64,000 nucleotides of DNA. It comes from Leptospira vanthielii serovar Holland str. Waz Holland = ATCC 700522. Its GTDB lineage: Bacteria > Spirochaetota > Leptospiria > Leptospirales > Leptospiraceae. The DNA is taken from the NCBI RefSeq assembly GCF_000332455.1, contig NZ_AOGY02000024.1, positions 1 through 64,000 of the forward strand. Reading direction: 5' to 3'. Of the stretch, positions 34,626-43,792 are shown in pieces (positions within the stretch are counted from its first letter, which is position 1; each line of letters starts with the position of its first letter). The notes below the pieces were generated by a model that saw only the letters and a program-made list of their open reading frames with translations, had not been told where the DNA came from and did no database searches. A program made the position numbers and the translations under genes.

Positions 34626-36905
34626 TTATTTTTTTTCGTTTAGTTCACTGATAAAAAAGGCACCGTAAGGTTTGTTAAATGCATTTATAAAATCACCACC
34701 GATGTACCATTTCCCATTTCGATAATAACTTAAATTCCCAATATCGTTTGGGTTAGGAAACCAATCTAAAACTGAATTGGTTTTTGCATCAAATGCACCC
34801 ATATATTGACTTGTCGTGTTACCATTGAGCCCATTAAAGGAACCAGTAATAAGCAGCTTCCCCTCAGGTGAAGTCGTAATTGAAGAAATCATTGCGTCCG
34901 CATAGATATTGTTTGGTGTCACGTAAGTTTGTGTTTGAGTATCGAATGCCGCTATGTAGTTAAAGGTTCCTAAACTTCCAATTGAAGTAAATATCCCTCC
35001 CAAATAAATTTTTCCATCTAGATAGGTCTGTGTATTTACACCGTTACTTGGATAATTAACATTTGATGGAATCAAACGCATAACGCCTGTGACTGAGTCT
35101 ACGGCGCGGTAATTAGTTACTGTTGCATCCCCATTCATACTGTTATAAATCCCTCCAACAAAAACAACGTCCTTTACGACAAGTAAACTACTAGCACTTC
35201 CTCCTATACCTAAATTTGGGTTCCAAGATGTGAGGTTTAGTGAATTGGAATCAATGGAGGCAAGAGCATTACGAGACTGACCACCTACACCGGTCATACC
35301 ATAACCACCAAAAAAAACTTGGTTTTGATTACTTGTGATAGTTCGAATTTCTGCTGAAGTTCCTGTGATGGAAAGATTGGTTGGGTTCAATTGATATTGG
35401 GGAAAATCTAAAATGGCAAAAGCAAATCTTGGGCTTCCGTTTACATTTTCAAAACCTCCACCAACATAAAGATGGTTATCTTTAACATGTAGAGCCTTGA
35501 TCGAAAAATCAAAGTTAGGTGTGTTTTCGACTGGGTATCCGGTTTCCTCATCAAAAACCACAAAATTGTTTCTAGGTTTAATATTGACTGCAGTATGGTT
35601 ACTTGCTATTAGAATTGTAGATCCTGCTACAACAATATCACCTGCAGGAAAGTAAATAGACGAATTTAGGCTGGGGTCCCACTGATTTAAGTTTTGGCTT
35701 GGTAAGTCGAAACTAGCACTATAGTTCCTTTTTTGTCCTTTTGCTTCTGTAAAATCACCAAGGACATAAAGTTTGTTCCCGATAACATTTAAGTTCCTGA
35801 CATAACTGTTGAGAGAAAAGGAATTTTCTTTGATTGCACCTAATTGATTGTCTACGCCTACAAGATAATTGGAAGGTGTTGCTCCTATGGTTGTGAATTC
35901 ACCACCCAAGTACACTGTGTTTTCATATTGATTGACTTTGAACACTTCCAGGTTTGGGTTTGGGGCCCAGGAAGTTTGTGTTCCATTTAAATAGAAGGAC
36001 ATGGCTCTACCAGCAAAAGGTCCAACTATATAGAGGACTCGGGTTCCGGTATGATCGGTTCCTAGATGTAAATCATTTACTTGCCCACCGGCTGGGGCCT
36101 GTCCTGTGAAAGAAGAATCAATGGCACCTGTTATTGGAGATAATTTAACAAGTCCATATCGTGGGTTTCCACCAATGTCTTGAAAATGTCCTCCAACATA
36201 CAATGTTGAGTCGTCAGATACAATATCAAAGATAGAATTATCATAGGATGGGCTTAGAAATTCAGAGTTGAGAGCACCTGTATATCGATTGAGTGAAACA
36301 ATATTAGTTTGGGAACCAGATCCCCATCCGACAAACATACCTCCCACGTATAAATTGTCACCTAATAATGACAAGGCGGCAATGTTCCTCGATGGATCTT
36401 CCACAGGTACAAAATTTGGATCCAATTGACAACCCGATAAAATATGTGCTACTTGGCTTCGTTTGATTCCTTGGACATGAGTAAAATCTCCTCCAATATA
36501 AAACCCACCAGATCCATCTGAAATGGCAACATTACTGAGTCCTTTTACTTTCAAATGGGGACAAAAACGATTGGGTACAACGGCTCCAGAAATGGAATCC
36601 ACAAAGGCAGCACTTCCCGTCGGGACACCTGTCATCGTAAATTCTCCTCCAATAATCATTTGTCCTTGGTGAGTTGTGATGGCATTGACCCTGGCAACAG
36701 GACCATACACAGCCCATTGATCGAAGAAAGAAAAAGAGGGGAGGCAAGATGGAGAATGATCGCCGGTAACATACCGAATGATGGTTCCTAAAAGAAAAGA
36801 TTTGGATTTAACATCACATACGTTTTCAAGGTCTGTTGGTTTACAAAGAGAAGCGGAAAGAGTGAGAAAAATAATAATCCCAAAAAATGAATACAAACGG
36901 GCCAT
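34626..36905 (-). CDS. Beta-propeller-like repeat lipoprotein (delta-60/DUF5122-type), copy A
   Basis: The 759-residue protein has a lipoprotein signal with the spirochaetal-type site LSASLCKP. It then has many repeats of about 45-50 residues built on the phrase LYVGGxFxxIGG (e.g. NLYVGGMFVGWGS, TLYVGGHFQDIGG, TVYLGGEFTTIG, KIYLGGIFTSIG). This repeat is typical of delta-60/DUF5122 propeller-like domains of unknown function. An N-terminal Cys-bearing segment (NVCDVKSKS...SPSCLPSF) is shared with the neighbouring paralogue. It is probably exposed on the cell surface. Confidence 0.8.
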   Translation of the reverse strand: MARLYSFFGIIIFLTLSASLCKPTDLENVCDVKSKSFLLGTIIRYVTGDHSPSCLPSFSFFDQWAVYGPVARVNAITTHQGQMIIGGEFTMTGVPTGSAAFVDSISGAVVPNRFCPHLKVKGLSNVAISDGSGGFYIGGDFTHVQGIKRSQVAHILSGCQLDPNFVPVEDPSRNIAALSLLGDNLYVGGMFVGWGSGSQTNIVSLNRYTGALNSEFLSPSYDNSIFDIVSDDSTLYVGGHFQDIGGNPRYGLVKLSPITGAIDSSFTGQAPAGGQVNDLHLGTDHTGTRVLYIVGPFAGRAMSFYLNGTQTSWAPNPNLEVFKVNQYENTVYLGGEFTTIGATPSNYLVGVDNQLGAIKENSFSLNSYVRNLNVIGNKLYVLGDFTEAKGQKRNYSASFDLPSQNLNQWDPSLNSSIYFPAGDIVVAGSTILIASNHTAVNIKPRNNFVVFDEETGYPVENTPNFDFSIKALHVKDNHLYVGGGFENVNGSPRFAFAILDFPQYQLNPTNLSITGTSAEIRTITSNQNQVFFGGYGMTGVGGQSRNALASIDSNSLNLTSWNPNLGIGGSASSLLVVKDVVFVGGIYNSMNGDATVTNYRAVDSVTGVMRLIPSNVNYPSNGVNTQTYLDGKIYLGGIFTSIGSLGTFNYIAAFDTQTQTYVTPNNIYADAMISSITTSPEGKLLITGSFNGLNGNTTSQYMGAFDAKTNSVLDWFPNPNDIGNLSYYRNGKWYIGGDFINAFNKPYGAFFISELNEKK

Positions 36906-36992
36906 AGAAACAAAGTCTGATCCTTCGAATTTGTGTCTAGCCTTTGAACGGGAATTTTTTAGGTCATTCTACTAAGAAAATTATTTCTGCAA

Positions 36993-39281
36993 TCATTCGT
37001 TTAAACTAGATCGAACGAGCCCACCATTACTTCTCTTCAGAGCGTTCGAGAATGCCCCTCCCAAATAGTATTTTCCATTTTTATACATGGACGTATAAAC
37101 AACATCATTGAATCCGCTAATCCATGGCGATACAGTATTGGTGTTACTATTGAAAACTCCAAAAGAATAGTTTTCAGTGGCTCCATTCAGTCCAGTAAAG
37201 GATCCGCCGATAAGGACATTCCCATCACTATAAGCTGCGATGTGGTTTACAATACCGTCACCATATACTGGGTTAGGTTGTTCATAAGATTGATTGGCGA
37301 GATTATAAACTGCAATATTGTTGAAGGTTCCTACGCTACCAATTGTTGTAAACTGTCCTCCGAGAAAGATTCTTGATCCTACTACCGCTTGCGCATAGAC
37401 ACCGCTATTCGGAAAATTAGTTGTGGAAGGAATGTTCCGTTTGGTTCCTGTGAGTTTGTCCACTGCTTGGTAAGATGTAGTCACGCCATCCCCGTTAATT
37501 CCGGTATACAAGCCACCGAGAAATACCAAATCATTAACAACGAGAAAATTTTCACCAGAGCCGTTTAGGTTCGGATTCCATCCACTTAAAGATAGGTCGC
37601 TTAAACTTAAAGCAAAAGCACCGTTTCTGACTTGACCGTTCACATTTGCCAAGCTGGTTCCTCCAACATATATTTGTGATTCATCACTGGTGATTGTGCG
37701 AATTTCTGGGGAGCCACTGAGGACGGTATTAATTGGACTTAGTTGGTAATGAGGAAACTCCAAAATTGCAAAAGCGTTCCTTGGTTGTCCTGCGACATTC
37801 GTAAAATATCCTCCCGCAAATAGTCTGTTATCAATTCGATGAAGGGTCTTTATCGGATTATTAAAGTAAGGTGTTCCTTCGATTGGTGCACCTGTCACTT
37901 CATCGAATACGGCAAAATTACTTCTCGGGAGAACATTCACTGTAGAACGAATGGAGGTGGTAACAAATACCACCCCATTTCCTGCGAGGACGAAGTCAGA
38001 CCCTGGATTAGAAATGAAACCATCAAAATTTGGATTAAAAGCATTTACTGACTCACTGGGTAAGCTGAGTGCTGCCATATAATTTCTAACAACGGATTTG
38101 ATCGAAGTAAAACTTCCACTTAAGTATAAAGTATCTTCGAGCACTCCAAGGGAAGCAACATTGCCATCCACATTATAATTTGCAGTAATGATACCACCTG
38201 TACCATTGTTAACCGAAGCAAAATTGGCAGCAGCACTAACTCCAACTAGAGTAAACTGGCCACCTAAATAAATTGTATTGTTGTACTGTTGGATCGAATT
38301 GACTTGGCCATTTGGACCTGGATTCCATGTTGTCAAAGTTCCATCAGGAAAAATGGAAAACGCATAGTTGTAAGTTGCAAGAAAATCCCCACCTACAAAG
38401 AAGTTCGGGCTTCCATTGGCGTCAGTTCCATAATACAAATCAAGACAAGTACCTGAGGTAATGATTGGACTGAAAGAGGAGAATAGAGAACCTGAGTGGA
38501 AAGATAACTTTGCGATACCTCGCTGTGCACCTCCGCCGATACTCGTAAAGTCACCACAGACATAGAGTGCTTGACCATCTGTTTCTAAATCAAACACACC
38601 CGAGGCCGCTGGATCTACGTTTGCATTGAAAGAGTTATCAATGGCACCAGTATAGCGATTGAGTCGAACTAAGAATTTTTGGTTTGAATCACTCCAGGTT
38701 GGAAACAGTCCCCCCACATAGAGGGAGTCACCCATGAGTAATAAGGCTCTAACTTCTCTGCTAATATCTTTGGGAACATTGAAATTGCGATCCAATTGGC
38801 ACCCGGGCAGAATATGGGCAAGGCCGTATCTTTCTTCCCCTTGGACCCAAAAAAAGGAACCGCCAATATAGAATCCACCACTTCCATCGGAAATGGCGGT
38901 CTGCGTTCCTCCCACTACTTTCAAATAAGGACAATAACGATGGGGTAATACTTTCCCAGTGGCTGTTTCTAAATAAACGGCTCCCCCAGTAGAAGGGCCT
39001 ACAAATTGGAAACTCCCACCGACGATGATTTGGTCGTTATAACTAGTCATCGCATTGACACTCGTAATGATTGAAGGTGGTGTTGGTTTAAACACTCCCC
39101 ATAAATTTTGAAAGTCGAAGGATGGATAACAAGAAGGAGAGCGATCTTCTGTAACAAAACGAATTAGAGTTCCGTAAAAATAATCTTTTGATTTTACATC
39201 GCATGGGTTCGAAAGTTTTGTGGGTTTACACCCGAACGCCAAACCTATAAACACTGAGTAGATGATGATCATTTTTCGCAT
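36993..39281 (-). CDS. Beta-propeller-like repeat lipoprotein, copy B (tandem paralogue)
   Basis: The 762-residue protein starts at the ATG giving MRKMIIIYSVFIGLAFGC; the in-frame ATG three codons upstream (39290) is the alternative. After the lipobox it follows copy A segment by segment: NPCDVKSKDYF, RSPSCYPSFDF, ISDGSGGFYIGGSF, HILPGCQLDRNF and the same LYVGG-type repeats. The two genes are in the same orientation with 87 bases between, so they arose by tandem duplication followed by strong divergence. The role is unknown; adhesion or envelope structure is a guess. Confidence 0.8.
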   Translation of the reverse strand: MRKMIIIYSVFIGLAFGCKPTKLSNPCDVKSKDYFYGTLIRFVTEDRSPSCYPSFDFQNLWGVFKPTPPSIITSVNAMTSYNDQIIVGGSFQFVGPSTGGAVYLETATGKVLPHRYCPYLKVVGGTQTAISDGSGGFYIGGSFFWVQGEERYGLAHILPGCQLDRNFNVPKDISREVRALLLMGDSLYVGGLFPTWSDSNQKFLVRLNRYTGAIDNSFNANVDPAASGVFDLETDGQALYVCGDFTSIGGGAQRGIAKLSFHSGSLFSSFSPIITSGTCLDLYYGTDANGSPNFFVGGDFLATYNYAFSIFPDGTLTTWNPGPNGQVNSIQQYNNTIYLGGQFTLVGVSAAANFASVNNGTGGIITANYNVDGNVASLGVLEDTLYLSGSFTSIKSVVRNYMAALSLPSESVNAFNPNFDGFISNPGSDFVLAGNGVVFVTTSIRSTVNVLPRSNFAVFDEVTGAPIEGTPYFNNPIKTLHRIDNRLFAGGYFTNVAGQPRNAFAILEFPHYQLSPINTVLSGSPEIRTITSDESQIYVGGTSLANVNGQVRNGAFALSLSDLSLSGWNPNLNGSGENFLVVNDLVFLGGLYTGINGDGVTTSYQAVDKLTGTKRNIPSTTNFPNSGVYAQAVVGSRIFLGGQFTTIGSVGTFNNIAVYNLANQSYEQPNPVYGDGIVNHIAAYSDGNVLIGGSFTGLNGATENYSFGVFNSNTNTVSPWISGFNDVVYTSMYKNGKYYLGGAFSNALKRSNGGLVRSSLNE

Positions 39282-39374
39282 ACTTACCATAATGCGATAT
39301 TTTAATAAAGATTTGAGAATTTGTCTACTCGTTTGAAATAAATTTCTCCGAATCTGAGATGCGTCTAAGGGAAG

Positions 39375-39851
39375 ATGGTTTGGATTTCCCTAATGTTAGT
39401 CGGAATGGGTTTTTTGATCCTATGGATTTGGACAATCAGTTCAAAAAATGATGGGTCTGTAATTCTATTACGCAAGAAAGGAAATCCCTCTCTTGAAAAA
39501 AATACAATTGTTATGGAATCCCAAAGTGGGGAATTTTTCATTCTGTTTTCCGCAGGTTCCTCAAAATTGGAAAAACGATCTCTGGATTTATTAAGAGACC
39601 ATTTTGATCCAGAATTTTTATCCCATTTAGGATATGTTAGCTTAATTGGTTCTGCAGATGCATCGGGTCATTTAGCAAAAAACCGACGATTAGTAAAAGA
39701 AAGAATCCAGATTGTGGAAAGATGTTTGATAACTTTTGGAATTTCCAAAGATAAAATCCGAAAAATTTTTTTAGAACCAAGTTACGGTAGAAGTCCTGAG
39801 TTGCGAAGGTTGTTACGGTCCGTAAAGATTCAATACAAAATGGAAACATAG
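39375..39851 (+). CDS. OmpA-like peptidoglycan-binding domain protein
   Basis: The 158-residue product has an N-terminal membrane helix (MVWISLMLVGMGFLILWIW) without a cleavage site, so it is an inner-membrane anchored protein. Residues 55-145 form an OmpA C-terminal-like domain: ILFSAGSSKLEKRSLDLL, LIGSADASGHLAKNRRLVKERIQIVERCL and FGISKDKI. The Asp and Arg that hold diaminopimelate in family members are in place (SADASG and VKER). It probably anchors the membrane to peptidoglycan. Confidence 0.75.
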   Translation: MVWISLMLVGMGFLILWIWTISSKNDGSVILLRKKGNPSLEKNTIVMESQSGEFFILFSAGSSKLEKRSLDLLRDHFDPEFLSHLGYVSLIGSADASGHLAKNRRLVKERIQIVERCLITFGISKDKIRKIFLEPSYGRSPELRRLLRSVKIQYKMET

Positions 39852-39893
39852 AGTGACATATTGGATTTGATTTGGTCTTTTGAATAATACACT

Positions 39894-40289
39894 ATGATTC
39901 GAACTGATATTCAAATTCGATTTAATGATATGGATCCCATGCGGAGAGTCAATAACGCAAGTTACTCGGCCTATTTAGAGTTGGCAAGATTAGATTTTTG
40001 TAATCGTTATCTATCCGTTTCAGAATTAGATGATATTCCTTTTGTTTTGGCTCGAGTGGAAATGGATCTAAAAGCATCGGTTCTGCCAGGAGCTTCCATT
40101 TTTGTAGAGACATGGGTTTCGTCAATCGGCACTACTTCTTGGGAATTTTCGTATGAAATTCGAGATAAAAAAACAAATACACTTTATGTGTCAGCAAAAA
40201 CTGTGCAAGTTTACTTTGACTACCGAGCCAAATCTAAAAAACCCATCCCGTCAGAATTTTTAAAATCTTTAGAAAAGGAACGTTTGTAA
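39894..40289 (+). CDS. Hotdog-fold acyl-CoA thioesterase (4HBT family)
   Basis: The 131-residue protein begins TDIQIRFNDMDPMRRVNNASY, the 4-hydroxybenzoyl-CoA thioesterase/YbgC signature with the catalytic Asp in DMDPMRRVNN. The strands ASVLPGASIFVETWVSSIGTTSW and VSAKTVQVYFD complete the hotdog. The acyl-CoA substrate is unknown. Confidence 0.85.
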   Translation: MIRTDIQIRFNDMDPMRRVNNASYSAYLELARLDFCNRYLSVSELDDIPFVLARVEMDLKASVLPGASIFVETWVSSIGTTSWEFSYEIRDKKTNTLYVSAKTVQVYFDYRAKSKKPIPSEFLKSLEKERL

Positions 40290-40290
40290 T

Positions 40291-40677
40291 TTAGAACAAT
40301 TCTCTTGAATCAAAATGTTTCCATTCCCAATGGTAAGCAGATTTGTCTCCGTATTGGATGCATTCCTCTAACCAATTGGATTCTCTGTCTGGGTTTAGAA
40401 GGGAATAGGTTTCTGATACCGAACGAATGAGTTCCCCATATTCAGGAAGGATTTCTGGAAGGAGTGGATCTGTATTTCGTTCGAGGAGTCGCACCACCGA
40501 TTGGAGTAGGGCAAAGTAAATTCCCTTACGTAATAAATCTGGAATTCCTTTTGGAAGAGTCACCAAGGCCTCTATTTGTGGAAACAGTGACACCAGTTTT
40601 GGAACATGGACATACAAATGGCTTGGCAACTTCGATTGGATTTCAGTAAGATACACTTCATTCTTATTTTCACCCAT
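40291..40677 (-). CDS. Small protein of unknown function beside queG
   Basis: The 128-residue product is helical and lacks signal or membrane segments. It contains PKLVSLFPQIEALVTLPKGIPDLLRKGIYFALL and ends in a Trp-rich stretch (SAYHWEWKHF). I do not recognise it. Its ATG and the queG ATG share bases on opposite strands (CATG at 40675-40678), an unusually tight divergent pair; the promoter of each must lie inside the other gene. Confidence 0.6.
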   Translation of the reverse strand: MGENKNEVYLTEIQSKLPSHLYVHVPKLVSLFPQIEALVTLPKGIPDLLRKGIYFALLQSVVRLLERNTDPLLPEILPEYGELIRSVSETYSLLNPDRESNWLEECIQYGDKSAYHWEWKHFDSRELF

Positions 40678-41638
40678 GACAAATCCAATCTATCAGATAC
40701 GTTCTCAGATTAAAACCATTTGTACTGCCGAAGGTTTTTCTTTGGTGGGATTTGCAGAGGCAAAGATCCCAAATTCCGATCTAGATCATTTGGATGAGTG
40801 GATTCGTGAGAGCCGGTTTGGGAATATGGCTTGGTTTGCCAAAGACCATGCAGTGGGGATTCGGAATCGTTTTGAAAATTTGGGCCTTGTTCCAAAGTCT
40901 GTAGTCTGTCTTGGATTTGTATACCGATCAAGTCAGGGAGAGGAAGTGGTTTCTCAAATGGAATCAAAAGTTTCTCGTTATGCGTTAGGTTCTGATTACC
41001 ATATTGTATTAAAAGAAAAAGGCAATCGGATTTTAAAAACTCTTCGCACTGAGTTCCCAGATTATAAATTCCGCCAATCTATCGATAGTTTACCGATTGC
41101 TGAAAAAATTTTAACAAGAGAGTCTGGGATTGTTTGGCAGGGGAAAAATACCAATCTTATCCATCCAACGCTGGGGTCATATTTTTTTCTCTCAACTATC
41201 TTAACCGATTTAGAGTTAGGTGGCTCAGATCCTGAAGAAATTGTCACAGACCACTGCGGAAGTTGCCGTAAATGTTTGGATGTTTGTCCGACAGGAGCAC
41301 TGGAAGAATATAAAATTGACGCAAGAAAATGTATTTCTTACCTAACCATTGAAGACCGAGAAAAAACCGAGGCCACGGATTCTTTTTTGCAATGGGATCG
41401 GAAGGGTTGGGTGTATGGATGTGATCTTTGCCAAGAAGTCTGTCCCTGGAATGCCAATGTGGCCAAACGTAACCAAGTTGAAACCACAGAACCAAAGTTT
41501 TTACCCAGAGCTTTTTGGACGGACCCTCAATTTACATCCAAAGAATCTCTCACGGAACAAGAATTTGGCGATCTTTTCAAAGACTCTCCCATTGAGAGGA
41601 TTGGTGTAAAAATTTGGAATCGAAATTTAAAAAAATAG
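40676..41638 (+). CDS. queG: Epoxyqueuosine reductase QueG
   Basis: The 320-residue protein has a cobalamin-binding N-terminal domain (GFAEAKIPNS, MAWFAKDHAVGIRNRF) and two ferredoxin-type clusters, CGSCRKCLDVCP and CDLCQEVCPWN. QueG reduces epoxyqueuosine to queuosine at tRNA position 34, using B12 and two 4Fe-4S clusters. Length is normal for the shorter QueG forms. Confidence 0.93.
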   Translation: MTNPIYQIRSQIKTICTAEGFSLVGFAEAKIPNSDLDHLDEWIRESRFGNMAWFAKDHAVGIRNRFENLGLVPKSVVCLGFVYRSSQGEEVVSQMESKVSRYALGSDYHIVLKEKGNRILKTLRTEFPDYKFRQSIDSLPIAEKILTRESGIVWQGKNTNLIHPTLGSYFFLSTILTDLELGGSDPEEIVTDHCGSCRKCLDVCPTGALEEYKIDARKCISYLTIEDREKTEATDSFLQWDRKGWVYGCDLCQEVCPWNANVAKRNQVETTEPKFLPRAFWTDPQFTSKESLTEQEFGDLFKDSPIERIGVKIWNRNLKK

Positions 41639-41748
41639 AGAAGTCTGATATTTTATTAATGCATGAAGGCTATGTGATCAGATCGAACTAAGTCCCGCAC
41701 GGGTCGTTAGGGAAATGCACGGAGTTTGCTGATGCATAACGATGGCTT

Positions 41749-42387
41749 TCACGAAGTAAACTTTGCCGATAAAATTTCGGTAGCCAATTTCGGATCCTTA
41801 GCAGAACAAATGGCACTCACGACTGCGATCGAGTCGGCCCCTGCCTCCACAACCTCTTTCGCATTGGATTCTTTTATCCCTCCAATGGCAACGATAGGAA
41901 GTTTCGTTTGGGCTCGTAACCACTGCAGGCCATCCAGTCCCCAAGCAGGTTTTGTATTGGTTTTGGTTTCGGTATCGAATACGGGAGAAACTGCAATATA
42001 ATCTAAGTTTGGTTTTGGATCTGTTTTTATCAGGGAATGGTAGTCTTCTTTTGTTTCCAAAGAGAGACCAATGATGGCATCTCTTCCAAGGATCATGCGA
42101 GCGTCCATCCAAGGAAGGTCTGATTGTCCCAGGTGGACACCGTCAGCGCCAGCCGCCAAACAAATATCTAGGCGGTCATTGATGAGAAGGGGAATCTGAA
42201 AGGGAGTAAGGATTTTTTTTAAATGTTTGGCGAGTTCGAGAAATTGGCGACTGTCTGTTTCTTTTTCTCGGAGTTGGACAAGGCTCACGCCTCCAATTGC
42301 TGCCAGTTGCACTACCTCCACCAAACTATGGTAGAGACAAAGGGGTCTATCTGTTACCAAATAAACCCCGTGGATTTTATTCCCCAT
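41749..42387 (-). CDS. thiE: Thiamine phosphate synthase ThiE
   Basis: The 212-residue TIM barrel contains GVYLVTD, SLVQLREK, LLINDRLDICLAAGADGVHLGQ and VAIGGI, all ThiE signatures. It joins the pyrimidine and thiazole phosphates into thiamine phosphate. Its start overlaps thiM by 11 bases, so the two are translated together. The 110 bases between thiE and queG hold no recognised element. Confidence 0.94.
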   Translation of the reverse strand: MGNKIHGVYLVTDRPLCLYHSLVEVVQLAAIGGVSLVQLREKETDSRQFLELAKHLKKILTPFQIPLLINDRLDICLAAGADGVHLGQSDLPWMDARMILGRDAIIGLSLETKEDYHSLIKTDPKPNLDYIAVSPVFDTETKTNTKPAWGLDGLQWLRAQTKLPIVAIGGIKESNAKEVVEAGADSIAVVSAICSAKDPKLATEILSAKFTS

Positions 42388-43180
42388 TTAATCTTTGTTT
42401 GATGGTATCGGCACTGATTTCATAAAGAGCATCTATAAATGCGACTTGGAAACTTCCAGGAGCGGATGTTTTGGTTTTTGCCATTTCTCCGGCGATTCCC
42501 ATTACTGCCATCGCAGAAGTTGCTGCACGAAATTGGTTTGCTTGAACGGCAGCAAAGGCACCACAAATGGCAGAAGCAGTACAACCAAGACCAGTTACCT
42601 TAGTCATAAGAGGATCCCCGTTTCTCACTTGGGCTTTGTCTGTACCACTCAGGATATAATCAGTGGCGCCTGAAATCACTACCACTCCACCAGTGACTTT
42701 GGAAAGTGATTTCCCTGAATCCACTGCTGAATCTGAAGAATCAGTTGCATCGACACCTTTGGTTTTTCCTGAGGAGTTGAGTGTAGAAAGAATTTCAGAA
42801 GCATTGCCTCGAATAATAGTGGGACTACCAGCTCCTAAGATTCGACGAATTGCCATATTACGCAAGTTACTCGCTCCGGCACCTACAGGATCCAGTATCA
42901 AAGGTTTCCCAATAGAGACTGCTTTTGTTGCAGCCTTTTCCATACTTTGGATCCAAAGTTCGGAAAGGGTTCCAATATTGATGACAGTTGCCGAACAGAT
43001 TGTAACCATCTCTTCGACTTCTTCAATGGCATGAGCCATAATGGGAGAAGCACCAATGGCAAGAAGCGCATTGGCAGTGTTATTCATGACTACATAGTTT
43101 GTGATATTGTGAACGAGTGGGGACTTAGAACGCAATGCGTCCAAGTCGTCGATAGTGTTTTGAATGATTGATTGAGACAT
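42377..43180 (-). CDS. thiM: Hydroxyethylthiazole kinase ThiM
   Basis: The 267-residue ribokinase-like enzyme has VHNITNYVVMNNTANALLAIG, ILDPVGAG and VTGLGCTASAICGAF. It phosphorylates the thiazole alcohol for ThiE, a salvage step. No thiD or TPP riboswitch is visible upstream: only 21 bases separate it from the response-regulator gene, with which it may be cotranscribed. Confidence 0.94.
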   Translation of the reverse strand: MSQSIIQNTIDDLDALRSKSPLVHNITNYVVMNNTANALLAIGASPIMAHAIEEVEEMVTICSATVINIGTLSELWIQSMEKAATKAVSIGKPLILDPVGAGASNLRNMAIRRILGAGSPTIIRGNASEILSTLNSSGKTKGVDATDSSDSAVDSGKSLSKVTGGVVVISGATDYILSGTDKAQVRNGDPLMTKVTGLGCTASAICGAFAAVQANQFRAATSAMAVMGIAGEMAKTKTSAPGSFQVAFIDALYEISADTIKQRLNGE

Positions 43181-43201
43181 GCGGAGGTTTCCTAGGAAAA
43201 C

Positions 43202-43597
43202 CTAGGCAATCTTCGTAATGGCGTCTTCTACTTTTTTGATTAAATCCGATTCAGACCAAGGTTTTTTTAAAAAACTATGTAGGTCGACTTCTCCTCTCAA
43301 TTGATTGAGAGAGAGTTCGTCAATATGTCCTGAAATAATTATTTTCTTAATCTCTGGATAGGTTTTGTGGACATCCCTAAGAAACTCATCCCCTCTTTGA
43401 TTTGGCATTAGCCAATCGGAAATGATGATCAGGATGTCGATTCCTTCTACAGCCAATTCTTCGATGATAGACCACGCCTCTTCTGTATTTTGGGCGGTTT
43501 CATAACGATACTCGTTCCCAAAATGTTTTTTGAGCTGAGACTTCAGGCTCATCAGAATAATTTGTTCGTCATCAACGAAGAGGATGGCTTTATTCAT
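43202..43597 (-). CDS. Single-domain response regulator
   Basis: The 131-residue protein is a receiver domain alone: LFVDDEQI acidic pocket, phospho-acceptor Asp in IISDWLMPN, switch Ser in IISGH and FLKKPW. The RPF/HD-type C terminus found in many relatives is missing. It could serve as a phosphate shuttle. Its kinase is not next to it. Confidence 0.88.
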   Translation of the reverse strand: MNKAILFVDDEQIILMSLKSQLKKHFGNEYRYETAQNTEEAWSIIEELAVEGIDILIIISDWLMPNQRGDEFLRDVHKTYPEIKKIIISGHIDELSLNQLRGEVDLHSFLKKPWSESDLIKKVEDAITKIA

Positions 43598-43603
43598 TGC
43601 GAA

Positions 43604-43735
43604 TTATTTTCCGTCGTTAGGGCACTCAACGAGTTTGTCATGACCTGGGCAGGAACGTTTTTCTTTTCCTGGGCAAATGGCAAAGGATGCAGATGTAACG
43701 ACAAAAAGACTAAATAAAGTGATGGTTTATTTCAT
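43604..43735 (-). pseudogene. Small secreted Cys-rich peptide gene with in-frame stop at codon 3
   Basis: On the minus strand an AAAGAGG ribosome site is followed by ATG AAA TAA, and the same frame then reads TITLFSLFVVTSASFAICP and GKEKRSCPGHDKLVECPNDGK to a stop at 43604-43606. Without the stop this is a 43-residue secreted peptide: a signal peptide and a mature part of about 24 residues with three Cys. A single A-to-T change of a Lys codon (AAA) at position 3 would explain it. I see no other start codon in the frame. It may be a recent pseudogene, a base-call error, or translated by re-initiation. Confidence 0.55.
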
Positions 43736-43792
43736 AAAAATCCTCTTTGGAGATTAGACGACAGAATGGATGCGAAAGCAAGAACGATTTCT

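Noticed and set aside
41639..41748. Possible structured RNA between queG and thiE (repeated ATGCA and CCCGCACGGG)
   Set aside because: It lies at the 3' ends of both genes and does not fit a TPP riboswitch, tRNA or terminator.
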